Assembly: GCF_000473265.1 (NCBI RefSeq)
Contig: NZ_KI421511.1
Span: 3,819,560 to 3,883,559 of the forward strand
Source: Amycolatopsis thermoflava N1165
GTDB lineage: Bacteria; Actinomycetota; Actinomycetes; Mycobacteriales; Pseudonocardiaceae
Direction of reading: 5' to 3'
DNA length: 64,000 nt
A program made the position numbers and the translations under genes. The notes beneath the pieces were generated by a model. The model was not told the DNA's origin and made no database searches. It saw only the letters and a list, made by a program, of their open reading frames with translations. This document shows positions 1 through 8,631 of this stretch, in pieces (the first letter of the stretch is position 1; every line of letters begins with the position of its first letter).

Positions 1-48
1 AGCCGTGATCAGGACAGCCGCCACGGCGGCGGCTTTTCCGAACGCCAT
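1..48 (-). CDS. 5' end of a truncated gene, probable exported protein
   Basis: Reading leftward from an ATG at 48 gives MAFGKAAAVAAVLITA before the window ends. This looks like the start of a signal peptide or membrane anchor. An in-frame GTG at 84 would add an arginine-rich leader of twelve residues, which also fits a secretion signal, but the purines beside it sit too close to be a normal ribosome-binding site. The gene lies 41 bp (or 5 bp) downstream of the XRE regulator on the same strand and could share its transcript. Only 16 to 28 codons are visible, so no function can be given. Confidence 0.4.
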   Translation of the reverse strand, partial: MAFGKAAAVAAVLITA

Positions 49-89
49 GGACGAAAGGGTGCGCCGCCGCACGCGGCCGCGCACCTCTT

Positions 90-941
90 TCAGCCGAAGG
101 AGTGATCCGGCGCGGGTGCCGGCAGGGCGGCGGAGGCGAGGAGCGCGAGCTTGTCGGCGTCGTCGCTGCCCGCGTCGGCGTGGTACACGACCAGCATCAT
201 CCCTTCGGTGCTGCTGGTGGTGATCACGAGCTTTTCCCGGTGCAGCACCAGCCGCCCGACCTGGGGGTGGTCGAACCGCACCCGCGCGCCCTGCCGCGGC
301 TGCACGTCGTGGCGGGCCCAGAGCCGCCGGAACCGGGGGCTGGCGAGGGACAGCTCGCCGACGAGCTCGACGAAGCGGGGGTTGTCGATGTCGGTGCCCA
401 CCGACTGGCGGAAGCCCGCGATCAGCTCCTCGGTGGCGGTCTCCCAGTCGGGGAAGAGCGCCCGCTCTCCGGCATCCAGGAACACGTCCCGCAGCCGGTT
501 GCCGCCCGGCGCCAGGCGTGGGGACAACGCCGTGGCCAGCGGGTTGGCGGCGAGGACGTCGAAGTAGCGCCCCTCGACGAACGCGGGCAGCGGGAGCGTC
601 CCGATGAGTTTGACGGTGCCGGCGGGCACCGTCTCCCTGGGCGGCCGCCGCCTGCGCCGGGGCTTCTCGGCGGCGAGCCCGACCAGGTAGGCGGTCATTT
701 CCTCGTCGAGCTGGAGCGCACGGGCGATCGACTCGAGGACCTGGACCGACGGCCTGCGGTCGCGGCCCTGTTCGAGGCGCAGGTAGTAGTCGGCGCTGAT
801 GCCGGCGAGCATCGCGACCTCTTCGCGGCGCAGGCCGGGAACCCGCCGCACGCCGTGGACGGGGATCCCGGCCTGTTCGGGGGTGACGAGTTCGCGGCGG
901 GCGCGCAGGAAGTCGCCAAGCAGGTTCGGTTCGTCGGCCAC
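90..941 (-). CDS. XRE-family regulator with MmyB-like ligand-binding domain
   Basis: A DNA-binding transcriptional regulator of 283 residues. The first ~80 residues form the helix-turn-helix, with the stretch VPGLRREEVAMLAGIS and then YYLRLEQGRDRRPS, a pattern typical of the large actinobacterial MmyB-like group. The remaining part (about 105-270) matches the C-terminal domain of these proteins, which in known members binds small hydrophobic ligands. The GTG at 941 was chosen because GGGAA lies just upstream and the protein then begins immediately before the helix-turn-helix. It follows the glycosyltransferase gene by 53 bp in the same direction, so the two may be cotranscribed. The ligand and target are not deducible. 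Confidence 0.85.
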   Translation of the reverse strand: MADEPNLLGDFLRARRELVTPEQAGIPVHGVRRVPGLRREEVAMLAGISADYYLRLEQGRDRRPSVQVLESIARALQLDEEMTAYLVGLAAEKPRRRRRPPRETVPAGTVKLIGTLPLPAFVEGRYFDVLAANPLATALSPRLAPGGNRLRDVFLDAGERALFPDWETATEELIAGFRQSVGTDIDNPRFVELVGELSLASPRFRRLWARHDVQPRQGARVRFDHPQVGRLVLHREKLVITTSSTEGMMLVVYHADAGSDDADKLALLASAALPAPAPDHSFG

Positions 942-994
942 GTTCCCACGGTAATCCGCGGCACGGCCGGCTCGCCTGGTCCTGCCACCCCCAG

Positions 995-2200
995 TCAGGC
1001 GGCTTCCGACAGGAGCAGTTTCGCTGCCACCGCCGCGCCGTCGCCGCGGACCTGGCCGGCCACCTCGGTCGCCCTGGCGCGCGTCCCGGGTGCCAGGGCG
1101 GCGGCGATCGCGGCGGACAGGGAGTCGACGGTCGGCGCCGGGCCGTCGTGCGTCGCGCCGATGCCCAGCTCGGTCACGCGCCCGGCCCAGAACGGCTGGT
1201 CTGCGATGCGGGGCACGATGACCTGGGGCGCACCCGCGCGGGCGGCGGTCGTGGTGGTGCCCGCGCCGCCGTGGTGCACGACGGCGGCCACCCGGCGGAA
1301 CAGCGCCTGCTGGTTGACCTCGCCAATGACGAAGCAGTCGCCGCCGTCCGGGGTCAGCCCGGCCCAGCCGCGGGCGAGCAGGACGCGGCGGCCCTGCGCG
1401 CGGACCGCTTCGACAGCCACCCGCGCGGCCTCCCGCGCGACGTGCGGGGACATGCTGCCGAACCCGACGTACACCGGTGGCGCGCCGTCGTCCAGGAACG
1501 CCTCCAGGTCGTGCGGGAGCGGGCGTTCGTCGGGCAGGATCCACGCCCCGGTCTGCACGACGTCGAGTTCCGTCCGGCCCTCCGACGGGCACAGCACCGG
1601 GTCCGCGGCCAGCCAGGGCCGTCCGGTCAGGACGTGGTCGCGGACGTTGGCGACCGGTGGCAGGCCGATCGCCGCGCGGTGGCTGTTGAGCACTTCGCCG
1701 TACAGGTCGTTCACCCGCTGGGCGTCCTGCTCCCACAACGCCCGGTTGTCGGTTTCCTCCCGCGGGGAGGGTTTGCCCGGCCGCCGCCCCGGCGGGAAGT
1801 GCCGCGACGGCAGCCCGAGGAGGTGGAAGCAGGCGAGCACGTAGTGGATGCCGAGCTTTTCGGCCACGTCCCGGGCGCCGGCGGGCATCAGGCCGGTCGC
1901 CACGAGCGCGTCACAATCCTCGGCGGCGGCGGTGAGCGTTTCGAACCGCGCGGTGACCAGCTCGCGGGCGAGCCGGAAGGCGTCCTCCACCGTCGGCGGC
2001 TCCGGCCTGGCGACGATGGAGTGGACCGCGGGGCCGAACGGCACCAACGGCACACCGGCCCGGCCGAGCAATTCCGCGAACTCCTCGTCGGGCGGCACGC
2101 AGAGCCGCGCCTCGGCGCCGAGCTCCCGCAGCGCCACCGCGAGCGCCACCAGCGGTTCGACATCCCCGCGCGATCCCCACGACGTAAGCAGCACACGCAT
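995..2200 (-). CDS. GT-B glycosyltransferase (UGT/GtfE-like, family GT1)
   Basis: A 401-residue glycosyltransferase that should move a sugar from an NDP-sugar to a small lipophilic acceptor in the cytoplasm. The N-terminus MRVLLTSWGSRGDVEPLVAL is the acceptor-domain hallmark of the macrolide/glycopeptide/sterol glucosyltransferase group. The C-terminal half carries the nucleotide-sugar site, HHGGAGTTTTAARAGAPQV followed by DQPFWAGRV (about 310-345). Length is normal for the family. No aglycone biosynthesis genes are nearby, so this is more likely a detoxifying or tailoring enzyme than part of a local antibiotic cluster. It is transcribed toward the XRE regulator. The acceptor is unknown. Confidence 0.85.
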   Translation of the reverse strand: MRVLLTSWGSRGDVEPLVALAVALRELGAEARLCVPPDEEFAELLGRAGVPLVPFGPAVHSIVARPEPPTVEDAFRLARELVTARFETLTAAAEDCDALVATGLMPAGARDVAEKLGIHYVLACFHLLGLPSRHFPPGRRPGKPSPREETDNRALWEQDAQRVNDLYGEVLNSHRAAIGLPPVANVRDHVLTGRPWLAADPVLCPSEGRTELDVVQTGAWILPDERPLPHDLEAFLDDGAPPVYVGFGSMSPHVAREAARVAVEAVRAQGRRVLLARGWAGLTPDGGDCFVIGEVNQQALFRRVAAVVHHGGAGTTTTAARAGAPQVIVPRIADQPFWAGRVTELGIGATHDGPAPTVDSLSAAIAAALAPGTRARATEVAGQVRGDGAAVAAKLLLSEAA

Positions 2201-2393
2201 TTCGCGATCCCCCCGGTTCCCCGGCGCGTCCGGCCGGCGGTCGGCAATTCTGGGCCACCGACCGGGGCTTGCCGCAAGCCCCCTGGTCCGGGATATGTTG
2301 AAGGTGGAGGGAGCCGAGGCAGACCCTCAAAGCGGTGCTGCCGCGCATCAAGATCGCGTGATCCGGGTTCGCTCCGCGTGTGCCCTCGGAGCC

Positions 2394-3158
2394 TCACTTA
2401 CCCCGCCACACCGGATCCCGCTTTTCCGCGAACGCCCGTGCACCTTCCCGGGCGTCCTCGGAGACGAAGACCGGCTGTACCAGCTCCCGCTGGCGCTCGA
2501 AGGCCACCTCCTCGCTCCACCCGGGTGCCCGGCTGACGACCGCCTTGGACACTCGCACTGCCAGCGGTGCGTTGGCGGTGATGCGGCGCGCGAGCGCCAT
2601 CGCCCCGGTCAGTGCCCGGCCCGGCTGTGTCAACCGGTTGACCATGCCGTGGCGGTGCGCCACGGTCGCGTCGAACGGGTCGCCGGTGAGCGCGTATTCC
2701 ATGGCCAGCTGGTAGGGCATGCGCGTGGGCAGCCGCAGCAGCCCGCCCGCCGCGGCGACGAGGCCGCGTTTGACCTCGGGTATGCCGAACTGGGCGTTGT
2801 CCGCCGCGACGATCAGGTCACAGGCCAGCGCAAGCTCGCACCCGCCGGCGAGCGCGTAGCCTTCGACCGCGGCGATCATCGGTTTCGTCAGTCGTCGCTC
2901 GGTCAGCCCCGCCAGTCCCAGCCCGGGCAGCGAGACGGTCTCCCCTCGCAGGAAGGCCTTGAGATCCATCCCCGCGCAGAACGTGTCCCCGGCACCGGTC
3001 AGCACACCGGCGAGCAGGTCGTCGCGCTCGGTCAGTCGTTCGAGTGCCGCGTTGACGGCGGTGGCGACCGCCGCGTTCACGGCGTTGCGGGCCCGTGGGC
3101 GGTTGATCGTGATGACCAGGACCCGGTCCTGTTCCTCGACCAGCACCTCATCGCTCAT
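2394..3158 (-). CDS. Enoyl-CoA hydratase/isomerase family protein (crotonase fold)
   Basis: A 254-residue crotonase-family protein, expected to hydrate or isomerise an enoyl-CoA in beta-oxidation-type degradation. The oxyanion-hole segments GDTFCAGMDL and AGGCELALACD are both present, and length is standard. It starts with an ATG that overlaps the stop of the acyl-CoA dehydrogenase by 4 bp, so the two are translationally coupled and should act in consecutive steps (dehydrogenation, then hydration). The third gene of the run is the zinc alcohol dehydrogenase at 4326. The exact acyl chain cannot be told from sequence. Confidence 0.88.
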   Translation of the reverse strand: MSDEVLVEEQDRVLVITINRPRARNAVNAAVATAVNAALERLTERDDLLAGVLTGAGDTFCAGMDLKAFLRGETVSLPGLGLAGLTERRLTKPMIAAVEGYALAGGCELALACDLIVAADNAQFGIPEVKRGLVAAAGGLLRLPTRMPYQLAMEYALTGDPFDATVAHRHGMVNRLTQPGRALTGAMALARRITANAPLAVRVSKAVVSRAPGWSEEVAFERQRELVQPVFVSEDAREGARAFAEKRDPVWRGK

Positions 3159-4324
3159 CGCGGCATCTCCTTACCGGCCGGGACGAGGGAGCGGGCGATG
3201 ACGTTGCGCTGCACCTCGCTGGTGCCCTCGCCGATCTCCAGGATCTTCGCGTCGGCGTAGAAGCGCGAGATCGCGGACTCGCGGATGAACCCGTACCCGC
3301 CGTGGATCTGCACGCTCGCGCTGGCCGCGCGATTGGCCACTTCGGACGCGTACAGCTTCGCCATGGCCGCGGCTTTGGCGAACGGGCGGCCCTGGTCCCC
3401 CAGCCACGCGGCGTGGTAGACCAGCCAGCGCGCGGCTTCGACCTCCGTTGCCATGTCGGCGAGCTTGTGCCCAACGGCCTGGAACCTGTTGAGCGGACGG
3501 CCGAACTGCTCGCGCTCACCCGCGTGGCGGACGGCGAGGTCGAGTGCGGCCTGCGCGAGCGACAGTGACAACGCGGCGACGCTGATCCGTCCCGCGTCCA
3601 GTACCTCGAGGAACTGCCGGAGCCCGTTGCCCTCCTCCCCCAGCAGGTGGTCCTCCGGGACCCAGCAGTCGGTGAACACGAGCTCGCGGGTGTCCAGTGC
3701 GTGCCATCCGAGCTTGCGCAGCGGCCGCCCCTTGTCGTAACCGGCGGTGCCGTCCGGTACGAAGAAGGTCCCGTACCGCTTCTTGCCGTTGTCGTCGGTG
3801 CCGGTGACGGCCAGCACGGTCACGCCGAGGCTCATCTCGGTGCCGGCATTGCTGATGAACATCTTGGTGCCGTTGAGCACCCAGCCGTCCTCGGTGCGCC
3901 GAGCCGTGGTGCGGATACCCGCGGCGTCCGAACCCGCGGTGGGCTCGGTCAGCCCGAACGCGCCGAGCTTCTCGCCCGTGGCGAGCGGGACGAGCCAGCG
4001 CTTCTTCTGTTCCTCGGTCCCGAAACGCGCCAGCGGCAGGGTAGCGATCGTGGAATGCGCATTCCACGCCGACGCCACCGACTGGTCCGCCTCGCCCAGC
4101 GCTTCCATTGCGGCCACATAGGACACGAACCCCGCGTCCGCCCCGCCGTAGGACTCGTCGACGAGCATGCCCATCAGCCCCAGCTCGCCCAGCTTGCGGA
4201 ACACCTGCGCCGGGAAGTGGCACCGTTCGGACCACTCGGCTGCGTACGGCGCGATCTCCTTCGCAGCGAAATCGCGGCACATCCGCTGCAGCGCAACGGT
4301 TTCCGCGGGCAGATCAAAATCCAT
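3155..4324 (-). CDS. Acyl-CoA dehydrogenase
   Basis: A 389-residue FAD-dependent acyl-CoA dehydrogenase that introduces an alpha,beta double bond into an acyl-CoA. Family landmarks are [16 protein letters not shown] in the middle domain, [20 protein letters not shown] in the C-terminal helical domain, and the end [10 protein letters not shown] followed by [19 protein letters not shown], whose Glu (GEGTSE) is the position of the catalytic base in short-chain members. Its stop overlaps the crotonase start by 4 bp and only 1 bp separates it from the upstream alcohol dehydrogenase gene, so 5378 to 2394 reads as one operon. A short- or branched-chain substrate is likely. Confidence 0.92.
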   Translation of the reverse strand: MDFDLPAETVALQRMCRDFAAKEIAPYAAEWSERCHFPAQVFRKLGELGLMGMLVDESYGGADAGFVSYVAAMEALGEADQSVASAWNAHSTIATLPLARFGTEEQKKRWLVPLATGEKLGAFGLTEPTAGSDAAGIRTTARRTEDGWVLNGTKMFISNAGTEMSLGVTVLAVTGTDDNGKKRYGTFFVPDGTAGYDKGRPLRKLGWHALDTRELVFTDCWVPEDHLLGEEGNGLRQFLEVLDAGRISVAALSLSLAQAALDLAVRHAGEREQFGRPLNRFQAVGHKLADMATEVEAARWLVYHAAWLGDQGRPFAKAAAMAKLYASEVANRAASASVQIHGGYGFIRESAISRFYADAKILEIGEGTSEVQRNVIARSLVPAGKEMPR

Positions 4325-4325
4325 C

Positions 4326-5378
4326 TCAGTGCTCCTCGGGGTCGAGCAGGATCTTCAGGTGGGAACCGGAGGCGAGGTCGTGGAACGCGTCGAGCCCCCG
4401 GGAAAGCGGGTACACACCGGTCAGAAGCGGCGTGGGGTCGAACCGGGCCGCGGCGACCAGGTCGAGCACCCGGGGGATGTCGAAGTTGTAGCCGAGCGTG
4501 CCGAGCACGGTCCGCTCGAACGGCACGATCTGCTTCAGCGGCAGCGACGCCGCGCCACCACTGATTCCGGCGAGCACCACCCGGCCTCCGCGCCGCACCG
4601 CGGACACGGCGAGCTCGACGAGCTCGGGCCGTCCGGTGGCCTCGACGACGACGTCCGGTCCGATTCGCCCGGTGCGCAGGAACACCTCGCGCCGCACGTC
4701 GGTGACGGCGGGGTCGTAGACCTCGGTCGCGCCGAGTTCAGCCGCCCGTTTGGCCCGGTCGGGGACCGGCTCGCTGACGTAGATTCCCGCCGCACCGGCG
4801 AGTTCGAGCGCCATCAGCACCGCGACGCCGATCGGGCCGGCACCGAGGAGCAGAACGTTGTCACCCGGGCGCACGCCGGCCCGGCGCACGGCGTGCAGTC
4901 CCACGGCGAGCGGCTCGGCCAGCGCGGCGAGCTCGTCGGACACCCCGTCCGGCACCGGCACGAGCCCGTAGGTGGGCACCGTGACCAGCGGGGCGAACGC
5001 GCCCGGCGAGGCGAGGCCGACGGAACCACCCTTGGCGCAGATGTGGTACTCGCCGTGGCGGCACCAGCGGCAGCTGCCGCAGCGCAGGCAGGGGTCGACG
5101 GTAACCCGGGTGCCGGGTTCGATACCCGGCACCGGGGAGCCGAGTGCGACGACCCGGCCGCTGAACTCGTGCCCGAGGGTCACCGGCGGGCTGAACCCGG
5201 TCAGCGGGTGGGGCTTTTCCCTGATCAGGTTCGGACCGTGGGTGTGCTCGTGCAGATCGGTACCGCAGATGCCCGCGTAGGAGACCGCCACCAGCGCCTC
5301 GCCTGGGCCGGGCTCGGGCGGCTCGGGCACCTCGTCCAGTCGCAGATCACCCCGGCCGTGCCACCGCAACGCTCGCAT
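4326..5378 (-). CDS. Zinc-dependent alcohol dehydrogenase, 2,3-butanediol dehydrogenase-like
   Basis: A 350-residue medium-chain, NAD(P)-linked alcohol/polyol dehydrogenase. GICGTDLHEH gives the catalytic-zinc Cys, GHEFSG the catalytic His/Glu region, and CLRCGSCRWCRHGEYHIC the four structural-zinc cysteines. LLLGAGPIGVAV is the Rossmann nucleotide loop. The HPLTGFSPPVTLGHEFSG neighbourhood resembles the (R,R)-butanediol dehydrogenase branch. The open frame extends further upstream, but ATG 5378 is chosen because AAGGTGG lies about 10 bp before it and conserved sequence begins there. It is divergent from the fused E1 gene at 5495. A diol or hydroxyketone is a reasonable but unproven substrate. 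Confidence 0.85.
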   Translation of the reverse strand: MRALRWHGRGDLRLDEVPEPPEPGPGEALVAVSYAGICGTDLHEHTHGPNLIREKPHPLTGFSPPVTLGHEFSGRVVALGSPVPGIEPGTRVTVDPCLRCGSCRWCRHGEYHICAKGGSVGLASPGAFAPLVTVPTYGLVPVPDGVSDELAALAEPLAVGLHAVRRAGVRPGDNVLLLGAGPIGVAVLMALELAGAAGIYVSEPVPDRAKRAAELGATEVYDPAVTDVRREVFLRTGRIGPDVVVEATGRPELVELAVSAVRRGGRVVLAGISGGAASLPLKQIVPFERTVLGTLGYNFDIPRVLDLVAAARFDPTPLLTGVYPLSRGLDAFHDLASGSHLKILLDPEEH

Positions 5379-5400
5379 CCGACCCACCTTCGCGTCAGAG

Positions 5401-5416
5401 TTGTTTTTTCGAACAA
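5401..5416. promoter_or_regulatory. Palindromic site in a divergent promoter region
   Basis: TTGTT and AACAA face each other across six bases, with the self-complementary TTCGAA inside the right part. The site lies in the 116 bp between the alcohol dehydrogenase operon and the fused E1 gene, in an AT-rich patch that stands out in this GC-rich sequence. It could be an operator shared by both directions. No regulator gene is adjacent, and the arms are short, so this is tentative. Confidence 0.35.
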
Positions 5417-5494
5417 TCGGTACAAGAATCGTGGTTCCCCGCCAGATGTCAAGGGGGCGGGCCGAAACCCCAGCACGACAAGGGCGAGATCGAG

Positions 5495-7465
5495 ATGACT
5501 TCCACCCAGGCGAGCGACGTCGGCGCCGACGTCGCGGCACAGACCGAGATGTACCGGCGGATGCGGCTGATCCGGCAGTTCGAGGACCGCGCCTCCCGGC
5601 TCTACCGCGTCAACCAGATCCCCGGGTTCCTGCACCTGTCGATCGGCCAGGAGGCCACAGCCGTGGGGGCCTGCTGGCCGCTCGACGACCGCGACGTGGT
5701 CACCTCCACACACCGCGGCCACGGCCACTGCATCGCCAAGGGGCTCGATGTCACCGGCATGTTCGCGGAACTGATGGGCCGCAGCACCGGGACGTGCCGG
5801 GGCCGCGGCGGTTCGATGCACATCGCCGATCCGCGCAAGGGCATTTTCGGCGCCAACGGCATCGTGGCGGCCGGGCTGCCCATCGCCACCGGAGCGGCGA
5901 CCGCTGCGCAGCTGCGCTCCCGCGGCGGCGTGGTCGTCGCGTTCTTCGGGGACGGCGCGGTGGCGCAGGGCATGTTCCACGAGGCGGTCAACCTCGCCGC
6001 CGTGTGGCAGCTCCCGATCATCTTCTTCTGCGAGAACAACCACTACGCCGAGTTCTCGGCGGCGAAGGACCAGCACCGCGCGACGCTGGCCGACCGGGCC
6101 CGCGGGTACGGGATCGACTTCGCGCACGTCGACGGGAACGACGTGGTCGCGGTGGCCGACACGGTGAGCGGCCTGGTGCGCGACCTGCGGGCAGGCGGGG
6201 GACCGGTGCTGGTGGAGGCCGAGACCTACCGCTGGCACGGGCACTACGAGGGTGACCCGGAACGCTATCGGGAACCAGCCGAGCTCACGGAATGGAAGAT
6301 GCGCGACCCGTTGACGGTGCTCGCGGCCCGGCTCGCCCCGGACCGGGTGGCCGAGATCGACCGCGAGGTCGACGCGGTCATCGACGCCGCGGTCGAGCAG
6401 GCGCAGGCCGCGGACGAGCCGGAACCAGAGACCCTGCACCACTTCGTAGGCGTGCCCAGGGAGCCGGTTCCGGAGCCGCCCGAACCGGACGGCGAGGTCT
6501 TTCGCACCATGGACGCCGTCCGGGAGGCACTCGAGCACGAGCTGGCCGCCGATGAGGACGTGTTCCTGGCCGGGATCGACGTCGGCGCGGGCGGCAACGT
6601 CTTCGGGCTCACCCGCGGACTCGCAGAGGCCTACCCGGGGCGGGTGCGCGACACCCCGATCTCGGAGAGCGCCATCATCGGCGCGGGTGTCGGATCGGCC
6701 ATGGCCGGCCTGCGCCCGGTCGTGGAGCTGATGTACTTCGATTTCCTCGGCGTGTGCCTGGACCAGCTGATGAACCAGGCCGCGAAGCTGCGGTTCATGA
6801 CCGGCGGCGCGGTGAGCATGCCGCTGGTGGTGCGCACCCAGTTCGGCGCGGGCAAGTCCTCGGGCAGCCAGCACTCCCAGAGCCTGGAGGCGCTGCTCGC
6901 GCACATCCCCGGGCTCACCGTGGTGATGCCGTCGACCCCGGCGGACACCTACGGCCTGCTCCGGGCTGCCATCCGCGATCCGAACCCGGTGGTGTTCGTG
7001 GAGAACCGGCTGTTGTACGGGCGCAAGGGCCCGCGGCCGCGACCCGGCCACCTGGTGCCGCTGGGCAAGGCAGCCATCCGGCGCGAGGGCACCGACGTGA
7101 CGCTGGTGTCGTACTCGAAACTGGTGCACGAGTGCACCGCGGTGGCCGAGCAACTCGCCCAGGACGGGATCAGCGTCGAGGTGATCGACCTGCGCACGAT
7201 CGCTCCACTGGACACCGAGACGGTGCTGCGGTCACTGGCCAAGACCGGCAGGCTCGTGGTGGCGCACCAGGCCGTGGAAGCCTTCGGCGTCGGAGCGGAA
7301 CTGGCCGCAGTCGCGGCCGAGCACGGGTTCTGGACGCTCGACGCGCCCGTCCTGCGGGTCGGCGCCGCCCACACCCCCGCGCCCTACGCACCCTCGCTGG
7401 AGCGCGAGTGGCTCCCGGACCAGGAGCGGATCGCCGCCGCCGTGCGGAAATCCGTGCTCGGCTAG
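5495..7465 (+). CDS. Fused alpha/beta E1 of a thiamine-diphosphate 2-oxoacid/acetoin dehydrogenase
   Basis: A 656-residue protein that joins the two E1 subunits of a pyruvate/branched-chain/acetoin dehydrogenase-type complex. Residues ~15-320 are the alpha part: RLIRQFEDRA, HRGHGHCIAKG, and the thiamine-diphosphate motif beginning GDGAVAQGMFHEAVNL and closing with CENN. Residues ~340-656 are the beta part: DVFLAGIDVGAGGNVFG, the ISESAIIGAGVGSAMAGLRP segment, and a transketolase C-terminal domain (VIDLRTIAPLDTETVL). It should decarboxylate a 2-oxoacid or cleave an acetoin-like ketone. No lipoyl E2 or E3 gene lies nearby, so partners must be encoded elsewhere. It is divergent from a butanediol-dehydrogenase-like gene, which hints at diol or hydroxyketone use. 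Start ATG 5495 has only a weak ribosome-binding site. Confidence 0.88.
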   Translation: MTSTQASDVGADVAAQTEMYRRMRLIRQFEDRASRLYRVNQIPGFLHLSIGQEATAVGACWPLDDRDVVTSTHRGHGHCIAKGLDVTGMFAELMGRSTGTCRGRGGSMHIADPRKGIFGANGIVAAGLPIATGAATAAQLRSRGGVVVAFFGDGAVAQGMFHEAVNLAAVWQLPIIFFCENNHYAEFSAAKDQHRATLADRARGYGIDFAHVDGNDVVAVADTVSGLVRDLRAGGGPVLVEAETYRWHGHYEGDPERYREPAELTEWKMRDPLTVLAARLAPDRVAEIDREVDAVIDAAVEQAQAADEPEPETLHHFVGVPREPVPEPPEPDGEVFRTMDAVREALEHELAADEDVFLAGIDVGAGGNVFGLTRGLAEAYPGRVRDTPISESAIIGAGVGSAMAGLRPVVELMYFDFLGVCLDQLMNQAAKLRFMTGGAVSMPLVVRTQFGAGKSSGSQHSQSLEALLAHIPGLTVVMPSTPADTYGLLRAAIRDPNPVVFVENRLLYGRKGPRPRPGHLVPLGKAAIRREGTDVTLVSYSKLVHECTAVAEQLAQDGISVEVIDLRTIAPLDTETVLRSLAKTGRLVVAHQAVEAFGVGAELAAVAAEHGFWTLDAPVLRVGAAHTPAPYAPSLEREWLPDQERIAAAVRKSVLG

Positions 7466-7503
7466 GTGTATTGCTCGGGGAGGTTGTGAACGCGGGGGAC
7501 ACG

Positions 7504-8570
7504 TAGTTGGATGATCTTAAAATGAGGGAGGACCTCCGGGTTCGGTGTGGATCACCACAATCTGCACCGCACCTCGGGAGGTCCTCGTGTCTCACCGTGA
7601 CGCGCCGTTGACCGCGACCGGCAGACTGCGTCTGGCCCGGTGTGTCGTGGAGGAGGGGTGGCCGCTGCGGCGGGCGGCGGAGCGGTTCCAGGTGTCGGTG
7701 GCCACCGGGAAACGGTGGACCGACCGTTACCGCGACGAGGGTGAGGCCGGCATGGTCGACCGCTGCTCACGTCCGCATTGCAGCCCGCATCGCACTCCGA
7801 CCCGGACCGAGCGGCGGATCATCAAGGTGCGGGTGCTGCGCCGGTGGGGACCGGCCCGCATCGCCGCCCTGCTGGGGTTGGCTGCCTCCACCGTGCATCG
7901 CGTGCTGACCCGCTATGGCCTGGCCCGTCTGAGGCACCTGGACCGGGCCACCGGGCGGGTGGTGCGCCACTACGAACGCGCCACACCGGGTGAGCTGGTG
8001 CACGTCGACATCAAGAAGCTGGGCAACATCCCCGACGGCGGCCACCGGGACTGCGACCGCGCCACTGGCAACCAGCACCGCAAGGCCACCACCACCGCCC
8101 GCTACCCGCACGGCAAACCCCAGATCGGCTACAGCTACCTGCACAACGCCGTGGACGACCACTCCCGGCTGGCTTACGCCTCGATCCCGCCCGACGAGAC
8201 CAAGACCAGTGCGGTCGCGTTCTGGCCCCGGGCACAGGCGTTCTTCGCCTCCCACGGCATCACCGTGCAGCGAGTGCTGACCGACAACGGCTCCTGCTAC
8301 CGCTCACGCAACTGGCGCAACACCCTCACCGCCGCCGGCATCCACCACACACGCACCCGCCCCTACCGTCCGCAAACCAACGGCCAAGTCCAGCGGTTCA
8401 ACCGCACCCTGTCCGACGAATGGGCCTACGCCCAGCCCTACCACTCACAAACCGCACGGCGCGCCACCTTGCCCGGCTTCCTCCACGACCACAACCATCA
8501 CCGACACCACACCAGCATCGACGGCCCACCCGCCACGCGCTTACCCAACCTCACGGGAAAGAACAACTAG
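7504..8570 (+). mobile_element. IS481-family insertion sequence, probably inactive
   Basis: A single-ORF element of roughly 1.07 kb. TAGTTG at 7504-7509 is matched by CAACTA at 8565-8570, which overlaps the transposase stop codon, as is common in this family. The inverted match does not extend convincingly beyond six bases, so the ends are provisional, and no target-site duplication is visible. The element sits between the E1 gene and the TetR gene, at the junction of two catabolic operons. See the transposase entry for the likely loss of activity. Confidence 0.55.
7587..8570 (+). CDS. IS481-family transposase, catalytic Glu replaced by Gln
   Basis: A 327-residue DDE transposase. An N-terminal helix-turn-helix region (about 10-110, with RRAAERFQVSVATGKRW) is followed by an rve integrase core. 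The first two acids are visible in ELVHVDIKKLG and VLTDNGSCY. The third should lie 35 residues after the second Asp, in the family motif NGKxERFNRTL. Here it reads NGQVQRFNRTL: codon 8391-8393 is CAG (Gln) where GAG (Glu) is expected. Everything else, including PYRPQTNG and DEWAYAQPY, looks intact. GTG 7587 was chosen because GGGAGG lies 5 bp upstream; an earlier in-frame ATG at 7545 lacks such a site. I infer that the protein cannot transpose. Confidence 0.85.
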   Translation: MSHRDAPLTATGRLRLARCVVEEGWPLRRAAERFQVSVATGKRWTDRYRDEGEAGMVDRCSRPHCSPHRTPTRTERRIIKVRVLRRWGPARIAALLGLAASTVHRVLTRYGLARLRHLDRATGRVVRHYERATPGELVHVDIKKLGNIPDGGHRDCDRATGNQHRKATTTARYPHGKPQIGYSYLHNAVDDHSRLAYASIPPDETKTSAVAFWPRAQAFFASHGITVQRVLTDNGSCYRSRNWRNTLTAAGIHHTRTRPYRPQTNGQVQRFNRTLSDEWAYAQPYHSQTARRATLPGFLHDHNHHRHHTSIDGPPATRLPNLTGKNN

Positions 8571-8577
8571 CGAAGCG

Positions 8578-8611
8578 CCGTGTGGGATGGACACGCGTCC
8601 GTCCCACACGG
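8578..8611. terminator. Hairpin between convergent transposase and TetR genes
   Basis: A 15-bp stem (left arm 8578-8592, right arm 8597-8611) with one mismatch and the 4-base loop ACGC. It begins 8 bp after the transposase stop and ends 21 bp before the TetR stop. No T-run follows on either side, as is usual in high-GC actinomycetes. It probably terminates or insulates both convergent transcripts. Confidence 0.7.
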
Positions 8612-8631
8612 ACGCGGCAGCGGGAACGGCC

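Noticed and set aside
995..2200. Part of an antibiotic biosynthetic cluster
   Set aside because: The glycosyltransferase has no polyketide, peptide or deoxysugar genes around it, so a cluster cannot be supported.
5225..7153. 642-codon open frame antisense to the fused E1 gene
   Set aside because: It mirrors the third-position GC bias of the E1 gene, has no recognisable domain and no start signal. The same holds for long antisense frames opposite the hydantoinase A and B genes.
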